Shown: positions 51,915 to 61,374, counted from the first letter of the stretch. The stretch: 64,000 bases of DNA from Psychrobacter frigidicola (GCF_007997305.1 NZ_VORZ01000002.1:124001-188000); one strand, 5' to 3'. The notes: generated by a model not told the origin, from the sequence alone. Numbers and translations are program-made.

Positions 51915-51944
51915 AGACCGTAAACTTAATATCTACGGTCTTTT
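51915..51944 (+). terminator. Rho-independent terminator after the zinc-ribbon gene
   Basis: Stem AGACCGTA/TACGGTCT with an 11-base loop and TTTT, 63 bases past the stop. Confidence 0.75.
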
Positions 51945-52267
51945 CTATATCACTAAGATGTTGAGCTTAATATCTAGCACAGGCTGCTTAAAAACTTATA
52001 TAAGTCCGTATTATTCAATCAATATATATATTTTTCCTCTGAATCCATTTATCTCAAGTATGAGGCTTCTTGCCTATAAACATGCCGTACTCTAGCTGAC
52101 TTCTTAAAGTGGACTAGTGGTAATTTTGAAAACTAAATACAGCAACTTATCGATATAGTGTGGTCAACAGTAGAATGACTATTGGCATTCTAAAAGATAA
52201 GGTTAGATGGTGATATCACTCCTTGAGACAAGCTACTCGCATTTCATGATGAATTTGTTTAAGATAC

Positions 52268-52299
52268 TGAAACGAAACTGTATTAGTGAGTTCGTTTCA
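52268..52299 (+). promoter_or_regulatory. Hairpin upstream of the CoA-transferase gene
   Basis: Perfect arms TGAAACGAA/TTCGTTTCA around 14 bases, followed by ATTTTCCC. It could be an attenuator, an operator, or an upstream transcript end. Confidence 0.5.
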
Positions 52300-52355
52300 A
52301 TTTTCCCTCATTTATTGAGGATTAATTTAATATGGAAGTTACTAGGAGAAGCGGT

Positions 52356-53882
52356 ATGACATCACTGAACCATGAAGGGCGTGTACTCCACGAAGGATTG
52401 AGTAAAAAAATCATGTCTGCTGATGAAGCGGCTGCATTTATTAAGAATGATATGAATGTGGGTATGAGTGGCTTTACCGGTGCTGGTTATCCCAAAGCCA
52501 TACCAGCGGCGCTTGCCAAACACATGGAAGCCGCGCATGCACGTGGTCAAGACTTTCAAATTGGTCTATTGACTGGCGCTTCTACGGCTACTGAATGTGA
52601 TGGCGTGTTAGCTGATGCTAAAGGTATCAAATGGCGTACTCCTTATCAGTCAGAGCCGGCATTACGTAAACAAATTAATGCTGGCGAAGCTTATTATTTT
52701 GATATGCATTTATCACATGTGGCACAACAAAGCACCATTGGCTTTTATGGCGATATGCATATGGCTGTCGTTGAAGTGTCCGGTATCCTGCCGGATGGTC
52801 GCCTCATTCCTTCGACCTCCATTGGTACCAGTAATGCTTGGTTAGAAAATGCTGACCATATTATCTTAGAAGTCAATGCTCAACAAAGTTTAATGCTTGA
52901 GGGCATGCATGACGTTTATAATGATATTGGTATGCCGCCAAATCGTAAACCCATTCCACTGGTTACCCCAGGCGGGCGTATTGGCGTTCCGTACCTACAT
53001 TGTGATATGGATAAAGTCGTCGCTGTCGTCTTAACCAACTCACCAGATCGCAACAGCAAGTTTGCTGACCCCGATGAATGCTCAAATCAAATTGCTAGCC
53101 ATATCATTGATTTCTTTCATGAGGAAGTCAAAAAAGGCCGGATGCCAAAAAATCTATTGCCAATTCAATCTGGTGTAGGCAACGTGGCCAATGCAGTATT
53201 GGCAGGACTACAAAACAGCCCGTTTGAGCAATTAACAGGCTACACCGAAGTCTTACAAGACGGGATGCTTGATCTCATCATGTCTGGCAAAATGACCATG
53301 GCCTCTGCCACTGCGCTGTCATTAAGCCCAGATGCGCTTGAGCGCTTTAATGCCAACATTGAAGAGCTGCGTGCTCGCATTGTGTTGCGTCCACAAGAGA
53401 TCACCAATCACCCAGAAGTGGCGCGTCGCTTAGGCGTTCTTGCAATCAATGCCATGATTGAGTGTGACCTTTATGGTAACGTCAACTCAACCCACGTCAT
53501 GGGTACAAATATGATGAATGGTTTGGGTGGTTCAGGCGACTTTGCGCGTAACGCTTACACCTCATTCTTTGTGTCGCCATCAGTAGCTAAAGATGGCGCA
53601 ATCTCCTGTATCACGCCAATGGTATCGCACCATGACCATACTGAGCATGATGTGATGGTGATTGTGACTGAGCAAGGTTTAGCTGATTTGCGTGGTCTTG
53701 CGCCACGTCAACGTGCTCAAGCGATTATCGATAACTGCGCGCATCCAGACTATCGTCCGATGCTGCAAGATTATTTTGATCGCGCATCTAGCACAGCGGG
53801 GATGCAAACGCCGCATATCCTTAACGAATCATTATCATGGCATCAACGCTACGTCGAAACGGGTGACATGCGTATCAAGTAA
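52356..53882 (+). CDS. Acetate/succinate CoA-transferase (acetyl-CoA hydrolase family)
   Basis: Class I CoA-transferase of the Ach1/AarC/Cat1 type, moving CoA between succinyl-CoA or acetyl-CoA and a carboxylic acid. The 508 residues show GFTGAGYPKAIPAAL, the PIQSGVGNVANAVLAGL loop, the catalytic Glu in GYTEVLQDGMLDLI, and GGSGDFARNAYTSFF, all family signatures. Substrate preference (acetate versus succinate or propionate) is not decided by sequence. An ATG eight codons upstream is open, but AGGAGA lies 6 bases before this ATG. It could serve acetate overflow or an alternative TCA step. A strong terminator follows. Confidence 0.92.
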   Translation: MTSLNHEGRVLHEGLSKKIMSADEAAAFIKNDMNVGMSGFTGAGYPKAIPAALAKHMEAAHARGQDFQIGLLTGASTATECDGVLADAKGIKWRTPYQSEPALRKQINAGEAYYFDMHLSHVAQQSTIGFYGDMHMAVVEVSGILPDGRLIPSTSIGTSNAWLENADHIILEVNAQQSLMLEGMHDVYNDIGMPPNRKPIPLVTPGGRIGVPYLHCDMDKVVAVVLTNSPDRNSKFADPDECSNQIASHIIDFFHEEVKKGRMPKNLLPIQSGVGNVANAVLAGLQNSPFEQLTGYTEVLQDGMLDLIMSGKMTMASATALSLSPDALERFNANIEELRARIVLRPQEITNHPEVARRLGVLAINAMIECDLYGNVNSTHVMGTNMMNGLGGSGDFARNAYTSFFVSPSVAKDGAISCITPMVSHHDHTEHDVMVIVTEQGLADLRGLAPRQRAQAIIDNCAHPDYRPMLQDYFDRASSTAGMQTPHILNESLSWHQRYVETGDMRIK

Positions 53883-53937
53883 GCGTATAAAGTCGCTTTA
53901 CTGTTAATAGTAAAGTGAGCAACGCCAGTCAAGTAGA

Positions 53938-53981
53938 AAAAAGCACCCCTTATCTGTTACTCGGATAAGGGGCGCTTTTAT
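53938..53981. terminator. Rho-independent terminator, bidirectional
   Basis: AAAAGC-A-CCCCTTATC pairs with GATAAGGGG-C-GCTTTT around a 9-base loop. It lies between the CoA-transferase and the convergent YgjP-type gene. Confidence 0.9.
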
Positions 53982-54096
53982 ATATGCTCATATAACTAAG
54001 CAATAATAGATAATAATAAAACGATTGGGTGGATTATAAATTCTAAGTAATGATTAAGGTATATGCATAAGCTATCAGTAAAAAAATTAATTATAA

Positions 54097-54603
54097 CTAA
54101 AACAAACTACTGTCTCGCCACTGCAACCATAACCTCGTATCTAACTCAAATTGATGATAATCAGGTTCCATATGGCAGCACAATTGATAAAAAGCTTTGT
54201 CATGCTCTTTTTCTTTAAAATGCGCCAATTCATGAACGACAATCATCCGTAAAAATTCTGGCGGTGCTTCTTTAAATAAGCTGGCTACTGTAATACTGTT
54301 ATGCGCCTTAAGCTTACTGCCTTGCACTCGTGATTGATAAGTATGAATGCCCAATGCTTGATTGAGTACCGCTAGTTTACTGTTATAGCTGACTTGGGTG
54401 AGCGAGCCACTCTTGCGCATATACTGATTTCTTATCTCATTAATATACTGATACAGCGCTTTATCACTTTGTATTTGATGCTTAGTGGGATATTTTTTAT
54501 CCAAATAACCTCCTAATCGACCATCGCTGATAAGCTCTGCCGCTTGAGTTTGAATGTGCTCAGGGTAATGAGCAATGTATTTTAATACGGGTAAGGTAGT
54601 CAC
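54097..54603 (-). CDS. YgjP-type M48-like metallopeptidase-fold protein
   Basis: 168 residues of the YgjP/DUF45 (WLM-like) family of predicted zinc hydrolases. The metal site is HELAHFKEKEHDKAF: His124, Glu125, His128 and the third ligand His134. The SVNSKLAVLNQ-like and HNSITVASLFKEAPPEFLRMIVVHEL region is also typical. The E. coli relative is annotated as a peptidase or nucleotide phosphatase, so the substrate is unclear. The start is GTG at 54601-54603 with AAAGGAT about 8 bases upstream. A degenerate macrodomain gene lies upstream on the same strand, 65 bases away. Confidence 0.88.
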   Translation of the reverse strand: MTTLPVLKYIAHYPEHIQTQAAELISDGRLGGYLDKKYPTKHQIQSDKALYQYINEIRNQYMRKSGSLTQVSYNSKLAVLNQALGIHTYQSRVQGSKLKAHNSITVASLFKEAPPEFLRMIVVHELAHFKEKEHDKAFYQLCCHMEPDYHQFELDTRLWLQWRDSSLF

Positions 54604-54668
54604 CAGTTTTATCCTTTACAAAGGGGTGGCAAAGCGCACAGAAGATAAATAATTAATGATTTGCAAAG

Positions 54669-55247
54669 CTAATTTAGAGTTTGATTTGCCTCAAGCGCTA
54701 TATTTTTAGGCAGGTGCAAATCAATACGCACTTTTGGTAGGACTTGTAGATGTCTAATAAACAGAGGCAAGGTTTCAGAATGCCAATCTAGAGGAACTGC
54801 GTTTGGCGGGTTTTTTGCTTCGCTGTCCTGAGGATTATTGAAGATAAGCGGGCGCGTTAGTAGTGCTATTTTACGAATACCTCGATAACGAATCAGTGGC
54901 AACAGTTGTTGCTGCAAATCAAGCAGAGCAGCCGTTAGCCATTGCTCGCGCGTAGGATGATATGGGTGGTCAGAGATGACAAGGTTAGCAATATAGCTGG
55001 GCTGATTGCCATTGCTACTGGCACCCAAACCAGCACTTTCTCGTTGACGTTTATGCAGTAGGCAGCTACCCACTAATAAGCTGCTATCACGGCAAGCCCG
55101 ATGATAGCGTTGATAATTATCTGGATATAGAGTCTTAGTGCGGGTCAGTACTGGGTCTAAAAGCGTGCCGGCAGTATTAACTGGCAACACAAGAACTTGA
55201 GCGTTGCTCGTTAAAATAGGGTCATGGGTCAATTGTAAGATAGCCAT
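54669..55247 (-). CDS. Degenerate macrodomain-like protein
   Basis: 192 residues that fit the macrodomain fold (ADP-ribose binding; DarG-like type): NAQVLVLPVNTAGTLLDP (15-32) in the place of the usual VNPVNCVGVMGKG loop, then YPDNYQRYHRACRD (41-54) as in DarG/YmdB, and PLDWHSETLPLFI (152-164) in the place of GLDW. The Asn of PVN (Asn24) is kept, but the glycine-rich loop is replaced and the GCGNGG segment is absent, so ADP-ribose hydrolysis is doubtful. The frame is open 31 codons further upstream; AGGG lies 7 bases before the ATG at 55245-55247. No DarT toxin lies next to it. Confidence 0.6.
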   Translation of the reverse strand: MAILQLTHDPILTSNAQVLVLPVNTAGTLLDPVLTRTKTLYPDNYQRYHRACRDSSLLVGSCLLHKRQRESAGLGASSNGNQPSYIANLVISDHPYHPTREQWLTAALLDLQQQLLPLIRYRGIRKIALLTRPLIFNNPQDSEAKNPPNAVPLDWHSETLPLFIRHLQVLPKVRIDLHLPKNIALEANQTLN

Positions 55248-55383
55248 AAGTTGCCCTAGGAGTTGCAGATTTGATAGGTAAGTTTGATAAGCCGCTTTAA
55301 TAAATAGCTTTGATAAACAAGCTTGACAAGTCGTCGCCATTGTAGAGTAATGGCGACGACTTATTAATTATGAATACTACTCT

Positions 55384-55641
55384 TTAAGTCTTAAATTTTA
55401 CCGTACCGCTGGTACCTGTTGCCATTGCATCACGGGTAAGCTGATCTTCCGCATGATTTTTGGCACTAATTGCATCAGGATCAGGGCGATGTTCTGTGTG
55501 GCCGCACTGGGTACATTCAATATATTCATCAGGCTCAGGCGTGATAATATTGACTTGTACCACCGCATCCAAGGTGTGACACTTAGGACAGCTTACCCCT
55601 GCTAAGAAGCGCCGTTTTGGTTGGCTAGATTGATAACGCAT
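55384..55641 (-). CDS. YheV-family zinc-ribbon protein
   Basis: 85-residue protein. Residues 1-45 match YheV: RRFLAGVSCPKCHTLDAV then EYIECTQCGHTEHRP, giving two CxxC pairs (Cys18/21 and Cys43/46) of a zinc ribbon. The C-terminal half is polar and not conserved. Its ATG follows directly after the prlC stop (TAAATG), so translation is coupled; this prlC-yheV order is also seen in pseudomonads. Function unknown. Confidence 0.86.
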   Translation of the reverse strand: MRYQSSQPKRRFLAGVSCPKCHTLDAVVQVNIITPEPDEYIECTQCGHTEHRPDPDAISAKNHAEDQLTRDAMATGTSGTVKFKT

Positions 55642-57828
55642 TTAGCTGGCTGCCTTGTCGTTAGGATGGTTATCATTAAAACCGCTATGACGTAACAAGG
55701 CATCGATACTGGCACCGCGACCACGGAAGTTCTCAAAGTTAGTTTTAGCGGGCAAGCTGCCACCCACTGATAAAATAGTCTCACGGAAGGCTTTGCCCGT
55801 TATAGGATTAAAGATGCCTTCTTCTTCAAACTTACTAAAGGCATCAGCGGATAACAGCTCCGCCCATTTATAAGAGTAATAACCTGCGGCATAGCCACCG
55901 GCAAAGATATGACTAAAGCCATTAGCGAAACGGTTATAGTCAGGAGTTTGCATAATAGCGACATCACTACGCACACCATTCAAAGTGCTTAAAATGCCAT
56001 CATAATCCAGCGCTGGGGTGTGCGAATGAATCAGTAAATCAAATAATGCGAATTCAATCTGACGTAGGGTTTGCATACCGCTTTGGAAGTTTTTGGCAGC
56101 GAGTAGCGCATCCAGCTTATCTTTAGGAAGCGGTTCACCCGTTTCGACATGGCTACTAATAAGGGCAATCCCTTCCGCATCCCACGCCCAGTTTTCCATA
56201 AACTGACTGGGTAGCTCGACTGCATCCCACTCAACACCATTCACGCCCGCGACATCGCCAACGGTGACTTGCGTTAATAGATGATGGAGACCATGACCAA
56301 ATTCATGGAACAAGGTCAATACTTCATCATGGGTAAGCAGACTGGGCTTGCCATCAAGTGCGGGGGTAAAGTTACCAACCATAAAACAAACGGGTAACTG
56401 CTGATAGCCTTGCTCTTCATGGGTGTAACGCGACTGAAAACTACTCATCCAGGCGCCGCCACGTTTACCACTGCGGGCAAATAAATCGAAGTAAAACCCA
56501 CCTACTAACTGATTTTTTTCATCGAATAATTGATAAAAACGTACTTCATCGTGCCAACGTGATGCCGCGTTTTCAGAATGATTGTCTTCATGCTGTTGCT
56601 CTTTTACCGTAATGCCGTATAGACGTTCGACAATGGCAAATAAACCATCAATCACTTTTGGTAATGGGAAATACGGACGAATTTCTTCTTGCGATAAGCT
56701 GAACTTATCTTGTTTTACCTTTTCAGCAATATAAGCGCTGTCCCATGCCTGCAAGTCGCTGATGCCATAGTCTTTAGCACTGTCTTGTAATTGTGCTAAA
56801 TCTTGCTCGGCGGTAGGCGTTGCTTGGGCGGCAAGATTGCGTAAGAAAGCTTCAACTTCCGGCACACTGTCTGCCATTTTCGTCGATAATGATACTTCCG
56901 CATAATTAGCAAACCCTAGCAGATGGGCTTTTTGTTCGCGTAATTGTAATATCTGCCCCATGATATCGGCGTTGTTTAGAGACAGGCCTTTAGCATTAGT
57001 ATGTTCATCAAACTCTGAGGCACGGGTCACATAAGCACGGTATAACGTCTCGCGCAGTTCGCGATTATCCGCATGAGTCATAACGGCAATATAAACTGGA
57101 ATATTTAAAGTAGCGACATAATATTGCGTTGGCAGCGCATCAACTTCCGCCTGCGTTAGGGTGCCCTTTTCTAAAGCGCTGGCTTTGTACTGCTTGCCCG
57201 CATCGGCTAATAGATCAAGACCACTGTCAGTCAACCCGGCTAACTGCTCCTCTTTAAGCGGCAGCGCATAAGCTTGAGTGGCATCCAAAATATTGTCTGA
57301 GAACGTCGCAGATAAAGTCGATAGCTGACTTTGGATAGCTGCAAATTCATCTTGCTCAGCTTTCGGTAATGCCACTCCTGATAGCTCAAAGCTTTGTAGC
57401 GCTAGCTCAATTGCCCGCGCACGTGCCGGTTCAAGTGTGGCCAAAAATGCTTCATCATTCACAATAGTTTTATAACGCATAAATAATGGCTGATGCTGAC
57501 CAACGCGAGTGCCATAGGCAGACAGTTTCGGTAGCAATTCATGATGCACATGACGAATGTCGTCATTGCTCATCACACTATTAAGATGCGATAAAATACC
57601 CCAGCTGCGATCTAAGGCTAAATTAATATGGTCAAAAGTCATCACATCGGTTAAGGCTTGCGCGGCACTGATGCTCTTAACGCTAGTGCTAGTATCAGCA
57701 TTGATTGGTTGTAGCTTATCTAAAAAAGTATTCGCTTGGTCAATAGCAGCGGTCACTTGGGTTTGCAAATCACTAGGAGCGGTATCGGTAAAGTCAACAA
57801 GGTGTAAGTCTGGGGCGAGAATAGGCAT
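55642..57828 (-). CDS. prlC: Oligopeptidase A
   Basis: M3-family zinc endopeptidase degrading signal peptides and other short peptides in the cytosol. The 728 residues have the thimet-oligopeptidase layout: mostly helical N-terminal half and the zinc site HEFGHGLHHLL (His about 507, catalytic Glu, second His), with the third ligand Glu in the following helix (GVEWDAVELPSQFMENWAWD). The YYSYKWAELLSADAFSKFEE region shapes the active site. The length is near the E. coli enzyme (680). The GTGTTAAAAAAG-type upstream has no strong ribosome binding site; MPILAPDLHLVDF is the likely start. Confidence 0.94.
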   Translation of the reverse strand: MPILAPDLHLVDFTDTAPSDLQTQVTAAIDQANTFLDKLQPINADTSTSVKSISAAQALTDVMTFDHINLALDRSWGILSHLNSVMSNDDIRHVHHELLPKLSAYGTRVGQHQPLFMRYKTIVNDEAFLATLEPARARAIELALQSFELSGVALPKAEQDEFAAIQSQLSTLSATFSDNILDATQAYALPLKEEQLAGLTDSGLDLLADAGKQYKASALEKGTLTQAEVDALPTQYYVATLNIPVYIAVMTHADNRELRETLYRAYVTRASEFDEHTNAKGLSLNNADIMGQILQLREQKAHLLGFANYAEVSLSTKMADSVPEVEAFLRNLAAQATPTAEQDLAQLQDSAKDYGISDLQAWDSAYIAEKVKQDKFSLSQEEIRPYFPLPKVIDGLFAIVERLYGITVKEQQHEDNHSENAASRWHDEVRFYQLFDEKNQLVGGFYFDLFARSGKRGGAWMSSFQSRYTHEEQGYQQLPVCFMVGNFTPALDGKPSLLTHDEVLTLFHEFGHGLHHLLTQVTVGDVAGVNGVEWDAVELPSQFMENWAWDAEGIALISSHVETGEPLPKDKLDALLAAKNFQSGMQTLRQIEFALFDLLIHSHTPALDYDGILSTLNGVRSDVAIMQTPDYNRFANGFSHIFAGGYAAGYYSYKWAELLSADAFSKFEEEGIFNPITGKAFRETILSVGGSLPAKTNFENFRGRGASIDALLRHSGFNDNHPNDKAAS

Positions 57829-58263
57829 AGAGATATCCAGTGTTAAAAAAGAGTTTCATTTATAGTTAAATTTTTTATAGTTTCAGTTTGCTAAGGATTA
57901 TTTAAATTTAAGGACTATCTAAATGATGGGTATGACCTGTCAATAATGCAACCCAGCGCTTGCCTGCCTTACATTCTATTTATTTATTACGGTCATTTAT
58001 ATATCATGTCAATAGCTATACTTACAAAGTGCCATCATTTGCTTGCAAAGCAACCATACAGCTAGTAGGGTGAAGTTGGTAGGATTGTAGTGGTTGAACA
58101 CCACAATGAGACTAATAATAAGAAATAACCATTCGCTTAGGAGGTTACATTCCCCGTTAGCCAATTGCTAAATTTTCCACATAATTAAGTGAATAGAATT
58201 ATTAAGTGAATAAAACGCTCATTTCAAATAAAATTAATGATAATAAAATAAGGAACAATATTT
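57829..58263. other. Divergent gap between prlC and the eRF1-like gene
   Basis: AT-rich, no gene visible. A partial GTGGT/ACCAC hairpin lies near 58089-58106. Promoters for both genes must be here but none stands out. Confidence 0.5.
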
Positions 58264-59376
58264 ATGAAAGCGACCCTTAAGAGTTTACGCGAAACCAAAG
58301 CAAACCCAGCAGTAAGTATCTTTGTTAAGACTCACCGTGAGCATCCAGCTAATGATAAAGACCCTATCGCCTTAAAGAACCAATTAAAAATAGTTGAAGA
58401 GCGCCTGACTAACGAGTATGACAAGCGCACAGCAACTACAATTTTAGACAATATTCACGCTAAAACTGATGAGCTGAATCATAATTACAATCTAGACACT
58501 TTAGCTATCTTTGCTAGCGCTGATGACGTGCAGATTATCCGTATGCCGCTTGATACGCCAGAACGTGTGGTGATTTCAGACCGCTTTGCAACACGTGATT
58601 TAGTTCGTGATATGGCAAGTGCTGTACATTATTATACTGTGGTGCTTACCCGTGATAGTGCGCGTCTCATTGAAGCGGCGAACGATCGCGTTGTAACCGA
58701 GCTCACAAAAGATTCTGATAGCCAAAATAATATGGAAAATATTCCGTTTCCTATTGAAAATAATAGCCTGTATAAAACTGGTGATGCTGGTTCTGATCGC
58801 TCAGCAGACAAAGAAAACAGTTATCTTAAAGAGTTCTTTAATCAGGTCGATAAAAGCGTACAAGAGCTGTGGGGCGATCATAAAATGCCACTCGTCATCG
58901 TCGGTGATGCCCGTAACATTAGCTACTACAATGAAGTCTGTGACCGTCCAGACAACATCATCGCCACTGTGTCTAACCTGACCGAGCTTGAAGAAGGCAG
59001 CGCCCAACACATTATTGATGGCGTGCAAGAAGCAGTAGAAGGCTATCGTACTTCGCTACATGAAGCCGCTCTTGGCGAAATTGACAAAGCCCGCGGTGCT
59101 AATATGTTAAGTACTGATTTACAAGACGTTTACCGTGCTGCTTTCCAAGGTGCAGGTGAGACTCTATATGTACGTCGCGGTTATATCCAACCTGCTAAGG
59201 TTGATGAAAAGGCCCAAACGCTCACTATGTCAGACGATCCCGCTGCTGATGGCGTGACCGATGATGCAGTAGGTTTAATCATCGAGCATGTGATTCATAA
59301 TGGTGGTAAAGCCGTATTTATGCCAAAAGAGATGATGGGCGAAGATCAACCAATTGCTCTGGTTACACGCTATTAG
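58264..59376 (+). CDS. Bacterial eRF1-like protein (baeRF family 3 type)
   Basis: 370 residues. The beginning MKATLKSLRETKANPAVSIFVKTHREHP and the KDPIALKNQLKIVEERL segment match the bacterial archaeo-eukaryotic release factor family 3, distant relatives of eRF1/Pelota with the middle and C-terminal eRF1 folds (about 90-160 and 200-365). The MPLVIVGDARNISYYNEV segment and the terminal GLIIEHVIHNGGKAVFMPKEMMG are conserved-looking. These proteins have been proposed to act in ribosome rescue or hibernation, but the role of family 3 is not established. AAGGAACAA precedes the ATG. Single gene with its own terminator. Confidence 0.72.
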   Translation: MKATLKSLRETKANPAVSIFVKTHREHPANDKDPIALKNQLKIVEERLTNEYDKRTATTILDNIHAKTDELNHNYNLDTLAIFASADDVQIIRMPLDTPERVVISDRFATRDLVRDMASAVHYYTVVLTRDSARLIEAANDRVVTELTKDSDSQNNMENIPFPIENNSLYKTGDAGSDRSADKENSYLKEFFNQVDKSVQELWGDHKMPLVIVGDARNISYYNEVCDRPDNIIATVSNLTELEEGSAQHIIDGVQEAVEGYRTSLHEAALGEIDKARGANMLSTDLQDVYRAAFQGAGETLYVRRGYIQPAKVDEKAQTLTMSDDPAADGVTDDAVGLIIEHVIHNGGKAVFMPKEMMGEDQPIALVTRY

Positions 59377-59472
59377 TAGCTAGTTTTTCAGTAGAGTGCT
59401 TAGCACCAATACGGAAGTATTATGTATAAGCATTACTGATAAAAGGCAAAAAATGCTCATAAGGCATTACTA

Positions 59473-59512
59473 AAAAAGAGCATTGGTTCAATATGAGCTA
59501 ATGCTCTTTTTG
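59473..59512 (+). terminator. Rho-independent terminator after the eRF1-like gene
   Basis: Stem AAAAGAGCATT/AATGCTCTTTT with a 15-base loop and T residues, 97 bases past the stop. Confidence 0.85.
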
Positions 59513-59608
59513 TGTCATATGCTATCGAATTGCTATAAAAATATAAAAGCGGACAACAACTACGAAATCAATGGATACGACAATACGAATATAATAATAA
59601 GGATATAA

Positions 59609-60418
59609 ATGATGATTATTCCATATGCTCTCAGTTTTAAGATTAAAAGTCTGCAAGCAACTACCTCGACTCTGTTACGTGGTGGTCTCGGCAATATGGG
59701 CACGCCAACCCCTATGCAGCCAGAAAAATCACTGATTTTATATGAATTTGAAGCTTGCCCTTATTCACGCCGCGTACGTGAAGTAATGACACAGCTTAAT
59801 TTAGACTATGAAAGTCGTCCAAGCCCGCATAGAGGTCACGTTTACCGCGATGAGCTTAAGAAGCTCTCAGGTAAGAAACAAGTTCCTTTTTTAATTGATG
59901 AAAATACTGACGATAAAATAGTAGACTCGCAAGCTATTATTGAACATCTATTTGTCCATTATTCTAAAAAAGGTGAGACTCCTGAAAAGTATCAAAAAAC
60001 GACTGGTGATAATGCAACTTTGACTAATAAGGTAGCCAGTATTGCATCGATGATGCGCGGGGTTAAAGCCGTCCATCCAAAAAAGAACAAAGCACGTGGT
60101 AAACCTGATGAGTTGCTACATTTATATGGTTTTGAAGCCAGTCCTTTTTGTCGTTTGGTGCGCGAAAAGTTGAGTACGCTTGAAGTTGGCTACATCAATC
60201 ACAACGTCGCACGTGAGCAAATAGAAGACATTGGCGTGTTTGGGAAGCGTCTTAAGCTTGGTAAATATAAACCTATTAAAGGTGGCAAACGCGAACATAT
60301 CATGAAGGAAGACATGCCGGGTAAGCTACAGTTTCCGTATCTTGTTGATCCTAATACCGACACTGAGATGTTTGAATCACAAGATATTATTGACTATTTA
60401 GTTAAAACGTACGGTTAG
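59609..60418 (+). CDS. Tandem glutaredoxin/GST-N-fold protein
   Basis: 269 residues with two copies of the thioredoxin-like GST_N fold. Domain 1 (about 40-120) has ILYEFEACPYSRRVREVMTQL (CPYS, Cys50). Domain 2 (about 170-268) has HLYGFEASPFCRLVREKLSTL, where the motif is SPFC, so the first Cys is replaced by Ser178 and only Cys181 remains. Both domains keep the cis-Pro motif (QVPFLID and QFPYLVD) and a D-Q-Ile anchor (DSQAIIEHL and ESQDIIDYL). A hydrophobic N-terminus (1-20) is not a clear signal. Probably a thiol-related protein; substrate unknown. Confidence 0.78.
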   Translation: MMIIPYALSFKIKSLQATTSTLLRGGLGNMGTPTPMQPEKSLILYEFEACPYSRRVREVMTQLNLDYESRPSPHRGHVYRDELKKLSGKKQVPFLIDENTDDKIVDSQAIIEHLFVHYSKKGETPEKYQKTTGDNATLTNKVASIASMMRGVKAVHPKKNKARGKPDELLHLYGFEASPFCRLVREKLSTLEVGYINHNVAREQIEDIGVFGKRLKLGKYKPIKGGKREHIMKEDMPGKLQFPYLVDPNTDTEMFESQDIIDYLVKTYG

Positions 60419-60597
60419 AACTACTACTCCTGTAAAGATAATCGTTTATTAGGCATTATGTTATCTGCTACATCGTTTTGGGTAGTGATGGTTTATGATA
60501 GGTAATTACTCGATGAAAACTGTAGGGTAACACCTATATTGCTAACCTAATCCTAACGAGCGGATTAATTATAATAATTGATATTAATGCTTATAAT

Positions 60598-61374
60598 ATG
60601 ACTACGAATTCTATGACTAATCAAACAGAGTCTTTTATCCTGACCAGCTACAACATCCATAAAGGTATGTCACCGCTGAACCGCCAAGTAAAAATGCAAG
60701 GTATCGCCCAAGCACTAGATGAGGTAGGCTCAGATGTGCTGTGCCTACAAGAAGTACAAGGGCAAAACCTCAAGCGGAATATGCAATATAACGAATATCC
60801 TGACCAGTCGCAGCACGAGTGGTTTGGAGAATTCTTACATCTGCAAAACAGTTATGGCAAAAATTCAGAATACGAAAATGGTCATCATGGTAATGCGGTA
60901 CTGAGCCGTTTTCCGCTTGACCCCAAACATAACGTCAATATCACCGTGAATAAGCTTGAGCAGCGCGGTGTTTTGCATTGTGAAGTACAGCCCGTAGGTT
61001 GGGATATGCCAGTAGTAGTGTTGTGTGCCCATCTTAATCTATTTGAGCGTGACCGTATCAAGCAATATCAAGCGATTAGTGACTATGTACGTCATGAGAT
61101 TGGCGCTGATCAGCCACTGATTTTGGCAGGTGATTTTAATGATTGGAAAAAGATGTCCTGCGATAAGTTAGCAAGCAGCCTTGGTATGACCGAAGCGTTT
61201 AAGCGCTGCCATGGCAAGCTATTACCAACCTTTCCGGCTAAGTTGCCTGTATTGAGCTTAGACCGTATCTACGTGCGTAACTTGTCGGTCAAACGCGCTT
61301 GGGTGCATACAGGTAAGCCGTGGTCACAGTTATCAGATCATCTGCCTATTAGTGCAGAGTTAGGGCCGCTATAA
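60598..61374 (+). CDS. Endonuclease/exonuclease/phosphatase family hydrolase (YbhP-like)
   Basis: 258-residue metal-dependent hydrolase of the EEP fold. The catalytic set is visible: Asn and Lys in SYNIHKGMS (about 17-25), Glu in VLCLQEVQG, His in HHGNAVLSRFP, Asp/Asn in LAGDFNDW and the final Asp-His in LSDHLPI. In enterobacteria YbhP lies beside a cardiolipin synthase gene; no such gene is near here. It could act on DNA, phospholipid or phosphate esters. The ribosome binding site is weak, and ATG at 60613 is an alternative start. Confidence 0.85.
   Translation: MTTNSMTNQTESFILTSYNIHKGMSPLNRQVKMQGIAQALDEVGSDVLCLQEVQGQNLKRNMQYNEYPDQSQHEWFGEFLHLQNSYGKNSEYENGHHGNAVLSRFPLDPKHNVNITVNKLEQRGVLHCEVQPVGWDMPVVVLCAHLNLFERDRIKQYQAISDYVRHEIGADQPLILAGDFNDWKKMSCDKLASSLGMTEAFKRCHGKLLPTFPAKLPVLSLDRIYVRNLSVKRAWVHTGKPWSQLSDHLPISAELGPL

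Larger units (their letters stand above)
51853..52355. other. Gap upstream of the CoA-transferase gene
   Basis: Holds a terminator at the left end and a 9-bp hairpin (52268-52299) close to the next gene. No gene is visible, and I cannot identify a good promoter. Confidence 0.5.
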
